Assembly: GCA_012514315.1 (NCBI GenBank)
Contig: JAAZAN010000023.1
Coordinates: 50,119-114,118 of the forward strand
From: Chloroflexota bacterium
GTDB taxonomy: Bacteria > Chloroflexota > Anaerolineae > B4-G1
Length of the DNA stretch: 64,000 nucleotides
Reading direction: 5' to 3'
Each line of letters starts with the position of its first letter. Position 1 is the first letter of the stretch. The position numbers and the translations under genes were made by a program. Under the pieces are notes generated by a model. The model saw only the letters and a program-made list of their open reading frames with translations. It was not told the DNA's origin and ran no database searches. This document shows positions 53,357-62,594 of the stretch, piece after piece.

Positions 53357-56300
53357 ATGTCCGAATACACGAGTCACTTCGTCTTGCTGCCGCCCGGGTG
53401 CGACTGGGCGTGGTATGAGGCATCGCGGGAGTACGTGGAGCGCTTCCGTGTGACAGTGGCGCAGAACCCGGAGGATGTGGTTCACGCAGGCGCCGATCGC
53501 CAGTTGATTACGATCGTCGATGTGCCTGCGGCCTGGGATCGTGAACCGGGCGCCTGGTTGCACGAACGTCACCCTGAAGCGGGGATCGACGTGCTGCATG
53601 TGGAACACCCCGGGGAGCTGCGGGATCTGTTCCATCGACGGATCGCACACAACGTCCGTTGGGGCGCCCCGGGTGAGTTCACCCTCTGCTGGCCGACGGA
53701 TGACACGGCCGAGATTGCCCAGCGCTTTGGTGCGAGCCCGTGGATCTACCGGCAGTGGGAGGGGCTTCCAGGCCACGAGGGTGTCGACCTGCGCGCTGCG
53801 GCTGGAGCGCCGGTCTATGCAGGCGCCGACGGTGAGGTCGTGGCCGTAGATGACGCCCATCCTCAGCCCACGCTGGAGTATCCCTACGGCTGCCAGGTGC
53901 GGATTCGGCATTGTTGTGGACAGGATGTCTATCACGTGATCTACGGTCATCTGGCCGAGGTCGCGGTTCACCCTGGGCAGTGGGTCTCGCGTGGAGAGCG
54001 AATCGGCGCCACGCACGAGGGTGATGATGACCTGGGGCCAGCAGGCTGCAACCTGCATCTGACGCTGTTGCGCGAGGGGGCGCGGACCGATGGGTACGCC
54101 CCGAATCTCGTGGACCCTGAGCTCTATCTGGTTCGCCCCGACGGATGGCGGCCGGTTGCCGATGCTGATCTTCCGACTATCTACGGCACATTTCGGGACG
54201 AGAATCAGGAGATGGCGCGGCTCATGCGTGGCGCCGGTGTGAATGGCTACATCCTATGGAGCGAGGCCGTCGGATCTGGCGGCGATGTTGTGAGGGCGGG
54301 ACGGGACTACGTGGCGAGCACAGGGGCCTTTGGGCACACGCCGATCGTTCGCTTGAGCTACGGCGAAGAACCCGACGGCGCACTGCCGACTGCAGACGGC
54401 GTTGGCGATTTCGCGGCCCGGTGTGCTGACTGGGTGCGACAGTCGCAGGGGTGCCGAGTCTGGATTATCGGCAACGAGCCGAACGGCCCGCGTGCCCATC
54501 CGCTGGATGAACCGATCACCGCGGAGCAGTATGCGGAGTGCTTCAATCGCGTGTATGCCGCCATCAAGGCAGTGCAGCCAGACGCAGTTGTCACGCTGGC
54601 TCCGGTCGATCCCGACGGAGCAGCGATGGGGGACCCGCTGGATTACTTCCGGACAGTTCTGGAGCGCGTGGAGGCTGTGGACGCAGTAGCCCTGAACGCT
54701 CACACACGCGGCGCCGATCCGCGGTATGTGATGAGCGATGAGAAATTCACCGAACCGCCGCTCGAATGGCAGTTCCACCACTTCCGGATGTTCGAACCCT
54801 TCATCGAGGCCATGCCGAAGTCTCTGCAGCATCTGCCGGTATACCTGGTCGCAGTGCATCCTAGCATCAAGACGGGCCCGGATGATTCGGGGTGGCTCGA
54901 CTGCAATCAGGGCTGGGTCTGGACGATGTACCATGCGGTCGACGCCTGGAACCGTCGTGGTGGACAGCAAGTCCGTTGTGCGCTTCTGTATCGCTACCCC
55001 GGGACAGATGAGTGGGCGTTGCGGAGACGGACTCACGTGATCGAGGACTTCTGGCAGAGCCTCGGGATGGGCTACACGCCATATCTCAGGCCGGCGGAGC
55101 CCGTGCGGGCTACAGCAGGTGCTGCCGAGATGGAGGCGCAATGCGCCAGGGCTGAGGCCGGTGTCTCGGTCGGTCTGGTGCGACCTGGGGTGGGCGTGTG
55201 GGATGACGTCCCGGAGACAGCCTGGTTGCGCAGTCCCGATATACCGGCGAACATGCTGACCAATGGAGGTTTTGAGGCGGACTGGAACGCCGGTGGGGAC
55301 CACCAGTGTCTCGCTGTGATTGACAGCGCCACGGCAGAGAAGCGGACGGTGGAGAACATCTTCACCCCCCCTGGTTGGATAACGTGGTTCCGTCACGCAC
55401 CGGGTACGTGGGATCAGCCTGAGGTTCGCCATATCCCGGTCACAGGCGACGCCCGCCGGGTGCACAGTGGGCAGCAGAGTATGCTGCTGTTCACGTTCTT
55501 CCGTCGACACGACGCGGGGTTTCTTCAGCAGGCGCCTGCCGCGCCGGGAGCCTGGATGCGGCTTTCGGCCTGGGCCCACGCCTGGAGCAACCATCGTCTG
55601 GAGGGATACGAGACGTGCGAGGATGATCCCTACTGCTCCTGCGGCGTGGGACGCGAGGCCTTTGCCGCGCTGGTGGGCACTGTCCCCAAGCCCAACGGAG
55701 AGAACTCCTGGGTCGACGCGATCAGCAACTTCACCTTCCAGGTGGGGATTGACCCGACCGGTGGCCTCAACCCGCTGTCCGATTCGGTGGTCTGGGGTCA
55801 GGGCATGCACATATACAATGCCTACGCCCCTGTTCCACCGGTCGAAGTCCAGGCTGTGAACGATACGGTGACGGTCTTCCTCCGGTCGACGACGCTCTGG
55901 GGCTTCAAACACTGCGATGCGTATTGGGACGATATCGAACTGCTACCTGTGGGGCCGCAATCGTCCCGCCCGCGAGTTGACCTCGGCTACACTCCGCAGG
56001 CCCCGACGGTCGGACAGACTGTCACAGTCGAGGCGCGTGCCTCGGCGCCGCTGTCCGGCGTGATCCTGGAAGTCCGTCCACCATCGGGGATGCCGATTCG
56101 ACCGACCAATCTGCGGGTGACGCCAGGCGCTGGATGTGTGGTGTGGACCGGGACCGTCTCGTTGGAGCACGCTGGTACGCACGAGCTCGTATTCTCAGCG
56201 GATGATGGTGTATGGGCGAGTACCACGTTCCAGTGTCACGTCAGTACGCCTGCCCCGCGCGGCGCGCCGCGTACACAATACCGTCGCACGTATGTCCTCC

Positions 56301-56566
56301 TCCCCCCAAATGCCGGAGAGGAGTGGGCGCTGGCCGTGGTAGACGGCGCCTGGGACGCCAAGCGATACACCGTAGGGGGCAGCGCCGACGATGCCGGTAT
56401 CGGCGACCTCGACGTACGGGAGGTGCTCGCAGTCAATCCGGTCGGGTGGGCGGGTGATCTCGCGCAGTTCTTTGCGACGCACTATCCAGGCGTCAGGTAC
56501 GAGAGCATCACGGCCAGCTCACCGGACGACCTGCGCAGCAAGCTGCAAGCACGCGTGGGCGGCTAG
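53357..56566 (+). CDS. Large multidomain protein: M23-like domain, glycosidase-fold domain and paired terminal domains
   Basis: The 1069-residue protein has, in order: an N-terminal module (about 1-100, with HFVLLPP), an M23/LytM-like peptidase domain (about 130-250), a TIM-barrel like a clan GH-A hydrolase (about 275-570, WIIGNEPN with Glu374), a beta-sandwich with NGGFEADWN that looks carbohydrate-binding (about 630-860), an immunoglobulin-like module, and a C-terminal copy of the first module (about 975-1069, TYVLLPP). The M23 ligands His140, Asp144 and His234 are kept but the first His of HxH is Asn232. The GH nucleophile strand reads VYLVAVHPS (495-503) with no Glu. No signal peptide is visible. 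A wall- or glycan-binding role with impaired catalysis is likely. Confidence 0.8.
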   Translation: MSEYTSHFVLLPPGCDWAWYEASREYVERFRVTVAQNPEDVVHAGADRQLITIVDVPAAWDREPGAWLHERHPEAGIDVLHVEHPGELRDLFHRRIAHNVRWGAPGEFTLCWPTDDTAEIAQRFGASPWIYRQWEGLPGHEGVDLRAAAGAPVYAGADGEVVAVDDAHPQPTLEYPYGCQVRIRHCCGQDVYHVIYGHLAEVAVHPGQWVSRGERIGATHEGDDDLGPAGCNLHLTLLREGARTDGYAPNLVDPELYLVRPDGWRPVADADLPTIYGTFRDENQEMARLMRGAGVNGYILWSEAVGSGGDVVRAGRDYVASTGAFGHTPIVRLSYGEEPDGALPTADGVGDFAARCADWVRQSQGCRVWIIGNEPNGPRAHPLDEPITAEQYAECFNRVYAAIKAVQPDAVVTLAPVDPDGAAMGDPLDYFRTVLERVEAVDAVALNAHTRGADPRYVMSDEKFTEPPLEWQFHHFRMFEPFIEAMPKSLQHLPVYLVAVHPSIKTGPDDSGWLDCNQGWVWTMYHAVDAWNRRGGQQVRCALLYRYPGTDEWALRRRTHVIEDFWQSLGMGYTPYLRPAEPVRATAGAAEMEAQCARAEAGVSVGLVRPGVGVWDDVPETAWLRSPDIPANMLTNGGFEADWNAGGDHQCLAVIDSATAEKRTVENIFTPPGWITWFRHAPGTWDQPEVRHIPVTGDARRVHSGQQSMLLFTFFRRHDAGFLQQAPAAPGAWMRLSAWAHAWSNHRLEGYETCEDDPYCSCGVGREAFAALVGTVPKPNGENSWVDAISNFTFQVGIDPTGGLNPLSDSVVWGQGMHIYNAYAPVPPVEVQAVNDTVTVFLRSTTLWGFKHCDAYWDDIELLPVGPQSSRPRVDLGYTPQAPTVGQTVTVEARASAPLSGVILEVRPPSGMPIRPTNLRVTPGAGCVVWTGTVSLEHAGTHELVFSADDGVWASTTFQCHVSTPAPRGAPRTQYRRTYVLLPPNAGEEWALAVVDGAWDAKRYTVGGSADDAGIGDLDVREVLAVNPVGWAGDLAQFFATHYPGVRYESITASSPDDLRSKLQARVGG

Positions 56567-56595
56567 GGTGCAGTGACGTTGAGCCTGGCCCAGGG

Positions 56596-57807
56596 TCACT
56601 CCTCGGCCAGTAGCTCGACCTCTCGCACCATGGCGTCGAACGTGTGACCCGATGCATAGAGCGTCACGCGTTTGATGATCGCCGGTGGCGTGTCCGTCAG
56701 CGCCTCCATCAGGTTGCCGGAGTCGTAACTCTGCCAATTCTGGGCGGGTATCTGTTGGGTCCAGGGATAGATCAGCCAGTCAGGTGCTGGCTCATCGATA
56801 TAGAAGCCCTGGAGCCACTCGCGATCGGTGCCGTAGATATCTTTGTACTCGATTCGAGCCGCGATGGGGCATTCCGAGCTCAGCGTGCCGCACCCACCGA
56901 ATCCAGCGATGTTCTCCTCGACGACCTGGACGTTCATGCGCAGCTCAAGATAGGCGAAGTCCCGCACGTCGTAGTCAATGTCCTGGTAGATGCCGACCTC
57001 GGCATGATTGGTGCCCAACCGGTGAAACCTGGCGGCCTCTGTGCCCTCGTTGGTGACGATCTCGACAGTGGCAGGTGGTTCCTGCTTCTCCCCGTGATAC
57101 GCGGTCCAAGTCCCCTCAAACGGTGTCTCGAAATCGCCGTTCTCCACCAGATTGCGGGAGGAGGGGAGGGGACCCTCGATGCGTACGCCGTCTACAAACG
57201 CGCGCTGGGCTGGACCCAGTGGCAGCGATTGCCCATCGTCGGTGCTTACAGCGGCCTGGCCATTCCTCACGGTGATCTCTGTCTCTGCGTTGTTGACTTT
57301 CACCTCATAGCTGCCCTCGACGAGCATCAAGGTGCAGTGTGGCGTCTCGACCTCAGCCTCGATAGGACGCAGGTCATCGTCGGCTACGTTGATTCGAGCC
57401 CGCCCCTCGGTAACCGCGATCGTCACCTTGTGGGGCAGAGGGCTGGAATTGTATCGGGGTGAGCGGGCGGAAATCACCTCGATCTGCGTGTTGTCGTATA
57501 TCTGCACGCTGGCTACGGTGAGATCCTGGTCCGCGACCTGGAAAACGAGCCTGCCAGCGGTAGTGTCGGTCGCAATGATCGAGCGCTCGGGAATCTCGCT
57601 GCTCTGGTCAATCGCTACCGGCGCGCCGCGTCCCCCCATGGTCACCCGCAATGGGGGGCGTTGTACGTCGAGTGTGACAGTCTGTCGCACGTTGGCGTAG
57701 AGGATGATGCTGCGCGCGCCCAGAGGGACGGCTAGCGCACTGCTGACACAGGTGAAGAACGAGACGAGCAGGATGATCCAAGCCAGGCGTTCGGGGTTAT
57801 CTCTCAT
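56596..57807 (-). CDS. FecR-domain membrane protein
   Basis: The 403-residue product has one N-terminal membrane helix (about 9-32) followed by a FecR-like beta region (ITVRNGQAAVSTDDGQSLPLGPAQRAFVDG) and a C-terminal beta-sandwich (LVENGDFETPFEGTW) of carbohydrate-binding type. FecR domains usually sense signals outside the membrane, often for ECF sigma factors; no ECF gene is adjacent, the nearest being the 50.7 kb one. It overlaps the acylphosphatase ORF upstream by 11 bases, so the two are cotranscribed. Confidence 0.8.
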   Translation of the reverse strand: MRDNPERLAWIILLVSFFTCVSSALAVPLGARSIILYANVRQTVTLDVQRPPLRVTMGGRGAPVAIDQSSEIPERSIIATDTTAGRLVFQVADQDLTVASVQIYDNTQIEVISARSPRYNSSPLPHKVTIAVTEGRARINVADDDLRPIEAEVETPHCTLMLVEGSYEVKVNNAETEITVRNGQAAVSTDDGQSLPLGPAQRAFVDGVRIEGPLPSSRNLVENGDFETPFEGTWTAYHGEKQEPPATVEIVTNEGTEAARFHRLGTNHAEVGIYQDIDYDVRDFAYLELRMNVQVVEENIAGFGGCGTLSSECPIAARIEYKDIYGTDREWLQGFYIDEPAPDWLIYPWTQQIPAQNWQSYDSGNLMEALTDTPPAIIKRVTLYASGHTFDAMVREVELLAEE

Positions 57808-58096
57808 AGCGAACCCCGAATCGGTTGAACTCGCCCGTTGCCTCGCTCCAGGTTACGTCCACACGGTCAACGCGGGCAGCAGGTGAGCCTCGCTGTAGGA
57901 AGGCCCGGAACTCATTCAGGGCTTCGCGCGGGCCCTCCGCGACCGTCTCCACCGAACGATCCCACCGGTTGGCTACCCAGCCGGTGATGCCCAGCCGCTG
58001 CGCGGCAGTCACCGTGTAGTAGCGAAAGTTGACACCCTGCACCCTGCCGTGAACGACGGCGCGAAGGCGCACCTGCGGCTTTTCGTCCTTATCCAT
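57797..58096 (-). CDS. Acylphosphatase
   Basis: The 99-residue protein carries the two acylphosphatase signatures: VVHGRVQGVNFRYYT with the catalytic Arg and GWVANRWDRSVETVAEG with the catalytic Asn. It hydrolyses acyl phosphates such as carbamoyl and acetyl phosphate. The ATG at 58096 gives the family's normal size; an 11-codon upstream extension is not supported. It overlaps the FecR gene. Confidence 0.93.
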   Translation of the reverse strand: MDKDEKPQVRLRAVVHGRVQGVNFRYYTVTAAQRLGITGWVANRWDRSVETVAEGPREALNEFRAFLQRGSPAARVDRVDVTWSEATGEFNRFGVRYER

Positions 58097-58121
58097 ACTC
58101 TGGCTCCTCGATGGCTTCGCT

Positions 58122-58667
58122 CTATGCACTCAAGGTCCAGTTCACCGGAACCCGCTTCATCTTGAACCGTCGGTCTCGATACTGTACATACCGGTTGCGG
58201 CGACCAAACTCGTATACTTGCCACGTGACCTCGACGTCGCGCTTGCAGTAGGCAGTGAGCTCATCCCATTTGCCCTCGCGGAACCAGCGGACGGCTTGAA
58301 GGCCATCTGCGCTCTTGGAGTGGCCCAGTGTCGCACTGGCGATGCTGTCCAACGATGGACGCCATCCCAGAATCCGGTGCAGATCGGCCAACATGTCGAG
58401 CGTGGGCAGATCATCGAGGGGCGCTGTGGTGTACCGTCTCAGCACCTCATAATCGAACCGAATCAGATTGTACCCCACAACGAGATCGGCCTGCTGCAGC
58501 ATTTGGATGAGCGCGTCGATCTGATCCTCGTAGAAGGTATGGTATAGGCCATCTGCCTCAGTGTAGACCACACCGACCGACAGACGCATGTCTCGGATGT
58601 GGGCCCACCCACCGACCTCATCCGCGGTCAACTGCGTCTCAACATCGAATACGGCGACATGGGACAT
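58122..58667 (-). CDS. RNase H-fold (DEDD-type) exonuclease-like protein
   Basis: The 181-residue product has the DEDD exonuclease pattern: FDVET near the start (Asp and Glu), VGYNLIRFDYEVL in the middle and YCKRDVEVTW near the end (Asp). This resembles YprB/Cas4-independent ribonuclease H-like 3'-5' exonucleases. The start at 58667 follows AAGGAACC and begins the conserved fold; an alternative in-frame ATG lies at 58715, overlapping the next gene. Substrate, DNA or RNA, is unclear. Confidence 0.8.
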   Translation of the reverse strand: MSHVAVFDVETQLTADEVGGWAHIRDMRLSVGVVYTEADGLYHTFYEDQIDALIQMLQQADLVVGYNLIRFDYEVLRRYTTAPLDDLPTLDMLADLHRILGWRPSLDSIASATLGHSKSADGLQAVRWFREGKWDELTAYCKRDVEVTWQVYEFGRRNRYVQYRDRRFKMKRVPVNWTLSA

Positions 58668-58701
58668 AGTCCCGGTTCCTTGTAGTGATCGGGCTGGCGT
58701 G

Positions 58702-59958
58702 TTACCTGTGTCCATTTGAGCTCCTGCTGATCCCGAGGCCGACCATCGGGATGGCAAGCAGCAGTCCCAGCACGAGGATGCCGATGTAGGGGCCATACTG
58801 CTCCGCGTAGGTCCGCCAGACGCCTCGGGGCGCCAGACTATTACGCCATCTGGTTTCCAGTCCGTCCATACTCAGGCCCAGTTCCTCCTCAATGCCGACC
58901 GCACAGCTTGCGCCCCCGGCGTAGGCCTGTAGCAGTCCACGTATCTGGTGGACTCCGTACTCCTCCCGGATGAAGCGGACGATGCTTCCGCTCTGAGCGT
59001 ATGCCAGGCGCGCGCCGTACGCATCTGAGGGGAATGGCCTGCACAAATCGGCGAGCGACATCAGTTGCCCGTCCTCAGCCGCCTGCTGAAGGGCTACAGC
59101 GTACTCGGGCGTGGGCAGACCTTCATTGACCACAGCGATCCCTTCATCGAGCCACTCGGGCGCGTACTGGTAGCCGGCCGGCGTCATCACGGCATAGACC
59201 AGTAGATGGGATATCTCGTGCGGGATGAAATTGGCCATCTGGTTCGTATACCCATCCCGATTCGGAACGGCGATGACGATCGTTCCCAGTTCGGGATGAG
59301 CCTGACCCGCGGCCCAGTCGCGCCTGGCGATCCCCATCGCCCTGGCGAGCTGTGCCTGCGAGTCGTAGATGTAGATTGAGACTGGCTTAGGCTGTGGAGC
59401 GCCCAGCTCGAGGGCGATCTCCATGAGGCTGGTGCGGGCGATGTCCAACGCGGCCTGCCCAAAGCGGGCATCTCCCTCCAGCCAGTAGATAGTCAGCGGG
59501 CCGTCAGCGACCATCTGCCACTCGAAGCGGTTGTCGTTGTACTGGACGTCTCTGGACGCTGTCGTCACGCGATTCCCATCAGTGTCCCTGAACTCCCACC
59601 AATAGCTGATCGAGGCAAAGGGTGGCAGCGGGGCTTCCTGAAGCCGGACGGTATGTGTCACGAAGATCTCTGGCGCCGGGAGCACAGAGATCTCAACGGA
59701 TCGAGTGCGCTCCTCTGTGGCAGCCCGGAAGAACAGATAGCAGCGATCGATCGGTGTGCCGGACAGGGCGTGGATCGAGAAGGTCATCTCGTCGGCGAAG
59801 CTGTACGTCACGTGTGATTCGGTCGACACGATCTGCGATGGCGCCAGGGCGTTCGCCGGGGACGGCGCAGCCGCACGCAATATGAGCACGACCGCAACAC
59901 ATCCCACCCGCACCGCACGCGTGGCGGACGTTGAGAGTCTAGCCTGGCGTGATCTCAT
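58702..59958 (-). CDS. Gluzincin metallopeptidase (peptidase MA-like), membrane-anchored
   Basis: The 418-residue product has an N-terminal signal or anchor helix (about 18-38), a beta region, and a peptidase MA-like domain with FIPHEISHLLVY (HExxH) and, further on, PEWLDEGIAVVNEG with the third zinc-ligand Glu. A C-terminal membrane helix (about 395-415) follows. It should be an extracytoplasmic zinc peptidase. The ATG at 59958 is chosen over 59961 and the longer frame because TATACT (59967-59972) sits directly upstream, predicting a leaderless message. Confidence 0.82.
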   Translation of the reverse strand: MRSRQARLSTSATRAVRVGCVAVVLILRAAAPSPANALAPSQIVSTESHVTYSFADEMTFSIHALSGTPIDRCYLFFRAATEERTRSVEISVLPAPEIFVTHTVRLQEAPLPPFASISYWWEFRDTDGNRVTTASRDVQYNDNRFEWQMVADGPLTIYWLEGDARFGQAALDIARTSLMEIALELGAPQPKPVSIYIYDSQAQLARAMGIARRDWAAGQAHPELGTIVIAVPNRDGYTNQMANFIPHEISHLLVYAVMTPAGYQYAPEWLDEGIAVVNEGLPTPEYAVALQQAAEDGQLMSLADLCRPFPSDAYGARLAYAQSGSIVRFIREEYGVHQIRGLLQAYAGGASCAVGIEEELGLSMDGLETRWRNSLAPRGVWRTYAEQYGPYIGILVLGLLLAIPMVGLGISRSSNGHR

Positions 59959-60073
59959 CATAGCGCAGTATATTCGATGTGTTGAGTAGCACACTTGGCC
60001 CGATCCAGAGACTCCGTCCGCTCCGTGTGAGCTGGAGATGATTCTCCATCGTCCGCTCGCGGGTGCACGTGGA

Positions 60074-61027
60074 TCAGAAATCCAGCGAGGCGTCCATCAA
60101 GCGATCGAACAGCTCATCGAGGTCCCCGTGCAGGAACTCCAGCTCGTTGAGCGCCGCCTCCGCCGCTGAGCGGGTTGCTTCACTGTCCGAGTCCGCAAAC
60201 CGCAGCAGGATCTGCCGCGCCTTGGCGCCGCCAATCTGGCCCAGTGCCCACAAGGTGGCTTCCTGAACTTCAGCGTCGACGTCCTCCGTCAGCTCTTCCA
60301 GATCCACGACCGCATCGGTCAATTGAAGCTCCCCGCACGCGCGGGCCGCCTCATATCGCAGCTCAGGATTGGGATTGAAGAGTTCCCCCTGCACGTGCCT
60401 CGACCACCGTCTATCATTGCTGCGGCCCATGGCGAAGACTGCGCTGACCCGCATTCTCTCTTCGGATGCACCGAAGGCTGATTCAATCAATCCGATCACC
60501 TGATCGTCACATACGTAGGACAGCGACTCCATCGCGCGCCGTCGCACTTCCAGTGACTCATCCTGGGATTGACACGTGTGCAGCAGCGCAGTATACGCCA
60601 ACTGGTACGGCTTGGGCCGGATCTTGTCCAGCTCTCCCAGCAGAATGAAGCGTCCCAGGGAGGTGGCCGCGGCCGCGCGGACCTCGCTGGCTTGCTCCGA
60701 AGTGAGGCGGTCGATCAGAGCAGGTACCAGCCTGACATCCTCGTCCTCCCACAGTCCCTCGATCGCCGCCAATCGGACCTCCGGGTCCTCGTCGGTTAGG
60801 CCAAGGCGAAAGACGCCGCCAAAGTCCATCTCAAAGTCCGCTTCCGCCATCTCCACCAAACGTGTCATCATGTGGCGGCGGACCTCAGTCGATATTTGGG
60901 ACCAGGCTGCCCTCAATGAAGCAACGCCTGCCGCCTCAAGATTCGAGAGGTTGTGCAGCGAGGAGCCAACAGGCAGTTCAGTACACGAGCACAGCTCGCC
61001 TAGTAGATCATCCAGTGGTGTCGCCAT
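60074..61027 (-). CDS. HEAT-repeat protein (PBS lyase-like repeats)
   Basis: The 317-residue protein is built of about eight helical pairs with the HEAT/PBS-lyase pattern (VRLAAIEGLWEDEDVRLVPALIDRL, VRAAAATSLGRF, LRYEAARACGELQ, VQEATLWALGQIGG). Such repeats form curved protein-binding surfaces; no catalytic residues are evident. It is separated from the rseP gene upstream by a single base and is surely cotranscribed, so it might act with that protease. Confidence 0.9.
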   Translation of the reverse strand: MATPLDDLLGELCSCTELPVGSSLHNLSNLEAAGVASLRAAWSQISTEVRRHMMTRLVEMAEADFEMDFGGVFRLGLTDEDPEVRLAAIEGLWEDEDVRLVPALIDRLTSEQASEVRAAAATSLGRFILLGELDKIRPKPYQLAYTALLHTCQSQDESLEVRRRAMESLSYVCDDQVIGLIESAFGASEERMRVSAVFAMGRSNDRRWSRHVQGELFNPNPELRYEAARACGELQLTDAVVDLEELTEDVDAEVQEATLWALGQIGGAKARQILLRFADSDSEATRSAAEAALNELEFLHGDLDELFDRLMDASLDF

Positions 61028-61028
61028 C

Positions 61029-62372
61029 TTACTTCAGCCATTCCTTCATCACATCCCACGAGATCAGGGGGTTCGCGAAATCATAGACCATCACGGCCAG
61101 CATCAGGACCACCATGATCAGCATCCCAATCACGTGAACTACCGATTCGCGCTCAGGAGACACCCGGCGTCCACGGATTGCCTCCACCAGAACGAAGAGC
61201 AGGCGGCCTCCATCGAGCCCTGGCAATGGCAGCAGGTTCGTCACACCCAGCGCCAGGCTCATCAGCGCCGCCTGTTCCAGAATTGGATACCACAGACGCC
61301 AATCGATGCTGGTTTTCAGCGAGAGAACCAGTATCTCCAGGATGATGATAATGCTCACCGGACGGGCCTCGCCGGGGACAGTGGTCCCTGCCGCGGCGCG
61401 GAAGGGTAGTGAGACGATAGACTGGATGATAGCGCCGATCTGCCGGAACGCCTGCCCCAGTGCACTCCCAACTGGCAGGCGGCGAATATCGGGCTTGCTG
61501 GGCGTGTACCGCAGCGAGATGCCGAGTGGTCCCTGGTCCGGTGGCCATTCGGTGCGTGGCGTCGCCCGGAGCTCAAGCACCTGCGTATCCCGCAGTATCT
61601 CGAGCGTCATCTCCTGACCGAGATGTGATTGCGTGTACTCGATAAGCGCCTCATTGGGCGCTTCCGAGGCCATCGATTGGCCGTCGATACGCATCACGAT
61701 GTCGCCAGGCGCCAGTCCGATGGCAGCGGCGGGTGACCCCGGCGCTACGTCGGCGATCTGACTCCACCACAGCTCCGGTCGGCCGCTCATGAAGGCGAGC
61801 GTGAACAGGATGATCGCCGCGGCGATGTTCAGTACGACCCCTGATCCGAGCACGACGGCGCGCCAGCCGCTGCTCTTAGCCGCCAGGCTCATGGGGTCCG
61901 ATGGGTCCTCTTCACCCGTCATCTTGACGAACCCGCCCAGGGGTAGCCAGTTCAGGCTGTAGATCGTACCGGGCTCCAATGTCGTGATCTCCCCCTGCAG
62001 GCGTAGCCCACCCTCAACAGGCTGACTGTGGAAGCGAGCCTCTTCCTCTGCGGGATCAACCAGCGCTCTGGCGCTGGTCAGGATGAACTCACCTCGGTTG
62101 TTCCGGCTGGTGCGAAGGTCAGCGACCGCGCCGAGGCGTATTCCCGGAGGCATCCGGAAATTGGCTGGGATGATGACTTTCGTGGATCCCAGGATCAGGT
62201 AGCCCTTTCCGCGCCACACCTTGAGCATGCGCGGCGGGTATCCCAGGCCAAACTCCTCGACCCGCACGCCGGCGCGCTTGGCCGAAAGGAAATGGCCCAG
62301 CTCGTGAATCAGTATGATCGGTCCAAGCACGACAATCATCGTGCCGATCAGCCACAGGATCAGATTGATCAC
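61029..62372 (-). CDS. rseP: RseP-type site-2 intramembrane metalloprotease
   Basis: The 447-residue product has the site-2 protease motifs: HELGHFLSAKRAGVRVEEFGLGYPPR near 24-49 (zinc HExxH), a central PDZ domain (VAPGSPAAAIGLAPGDIVMRIDGQ) and the C-terminal NLLPLPGLDGGRLLFVLVEAIRG. Three to four membrane helices carry the active site. It releases anti-sigma or other membrane-bound factors by intramembrane cleavage, or clears signal peptides. The GTG has GGGAGAG upstream. Length is normal for the RIP family. Confidence 0.93.
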   Translation of the reverse strand: MINLILWLIGTMIVVLGPIILIHELGHFLSAKRAGVRVEEFGLGYPPRMLKVWRGKGYLILGSTKVIIPANFRMPPGIRLGAVADLRTSRNNRGEFILTSARALVDPAEEEARFHSQPVEGGLRLQGEITTLEPGTIYSLNWLPLGGFVKMTGEEDPSDPMSLAAKSSGWRAVVLGSGVVLNIAAAIILFTLAFMSGRPELWWSQIADVAPGSPAAAIGLAPGDIVMRIDGQSMASEAPNEALIEYTQSHLGQEMTLEILRDTQVLELRATPRTEWPPDQGPLGISLRYTPSKPDIRRLPVGSALGQAFRQIGAIIQSIVSLPFRAAAGTTVPGEARPVSIIIILEILVLSLKTSIDWRLWYPILEQAALMSLALGVTNLLPLPGLDGGRLLFVLVEAIRGRRVSPERESVVHVIGMLIMVVLMLAVMVYDFANPLISWDVMKEWLK

Positions 62373-62393
62373 AGTCGACTCTCCCGCTCAACC

Positions 62394-62420
62394 AAAACGC
62401 GGGCGTTGTCAGCGCCCGCG
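62394..62420 (-). terminator. Terminator of the serine hydrolase gene
   Basis: Read on the minus strand, an 8-bp GC stem (62413-62420 pairing with 62398-62405) with a seven-base loop is followed by TTTT. It lies 175 bases past the stop of the 62595 gene and just before rseP. The space from 62421 to 62594 shows no convincing gene. Confidence 0.7.
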
Positions 62421-62594
62421 GTGTCATATTACAGGCCTGTATCCAACAAGCAGGCGTATCCAATGGATGACGATATTATACCTCAGCCACGGGAACCTGC
62501 AACACGCAGTACAGAACCGAATCGACCGTGCGCCCGAACGCCGGTGGACGAGATACTGAATCAGGCTTGTGGTGCAGGCCGTTGATGCGCTGTG

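Noticed and set aside
62463..62585. 40-codon plus-strand ORF upstream of rseP
   Set aside because: No ribosome site or promoter, and low-complexity composition.
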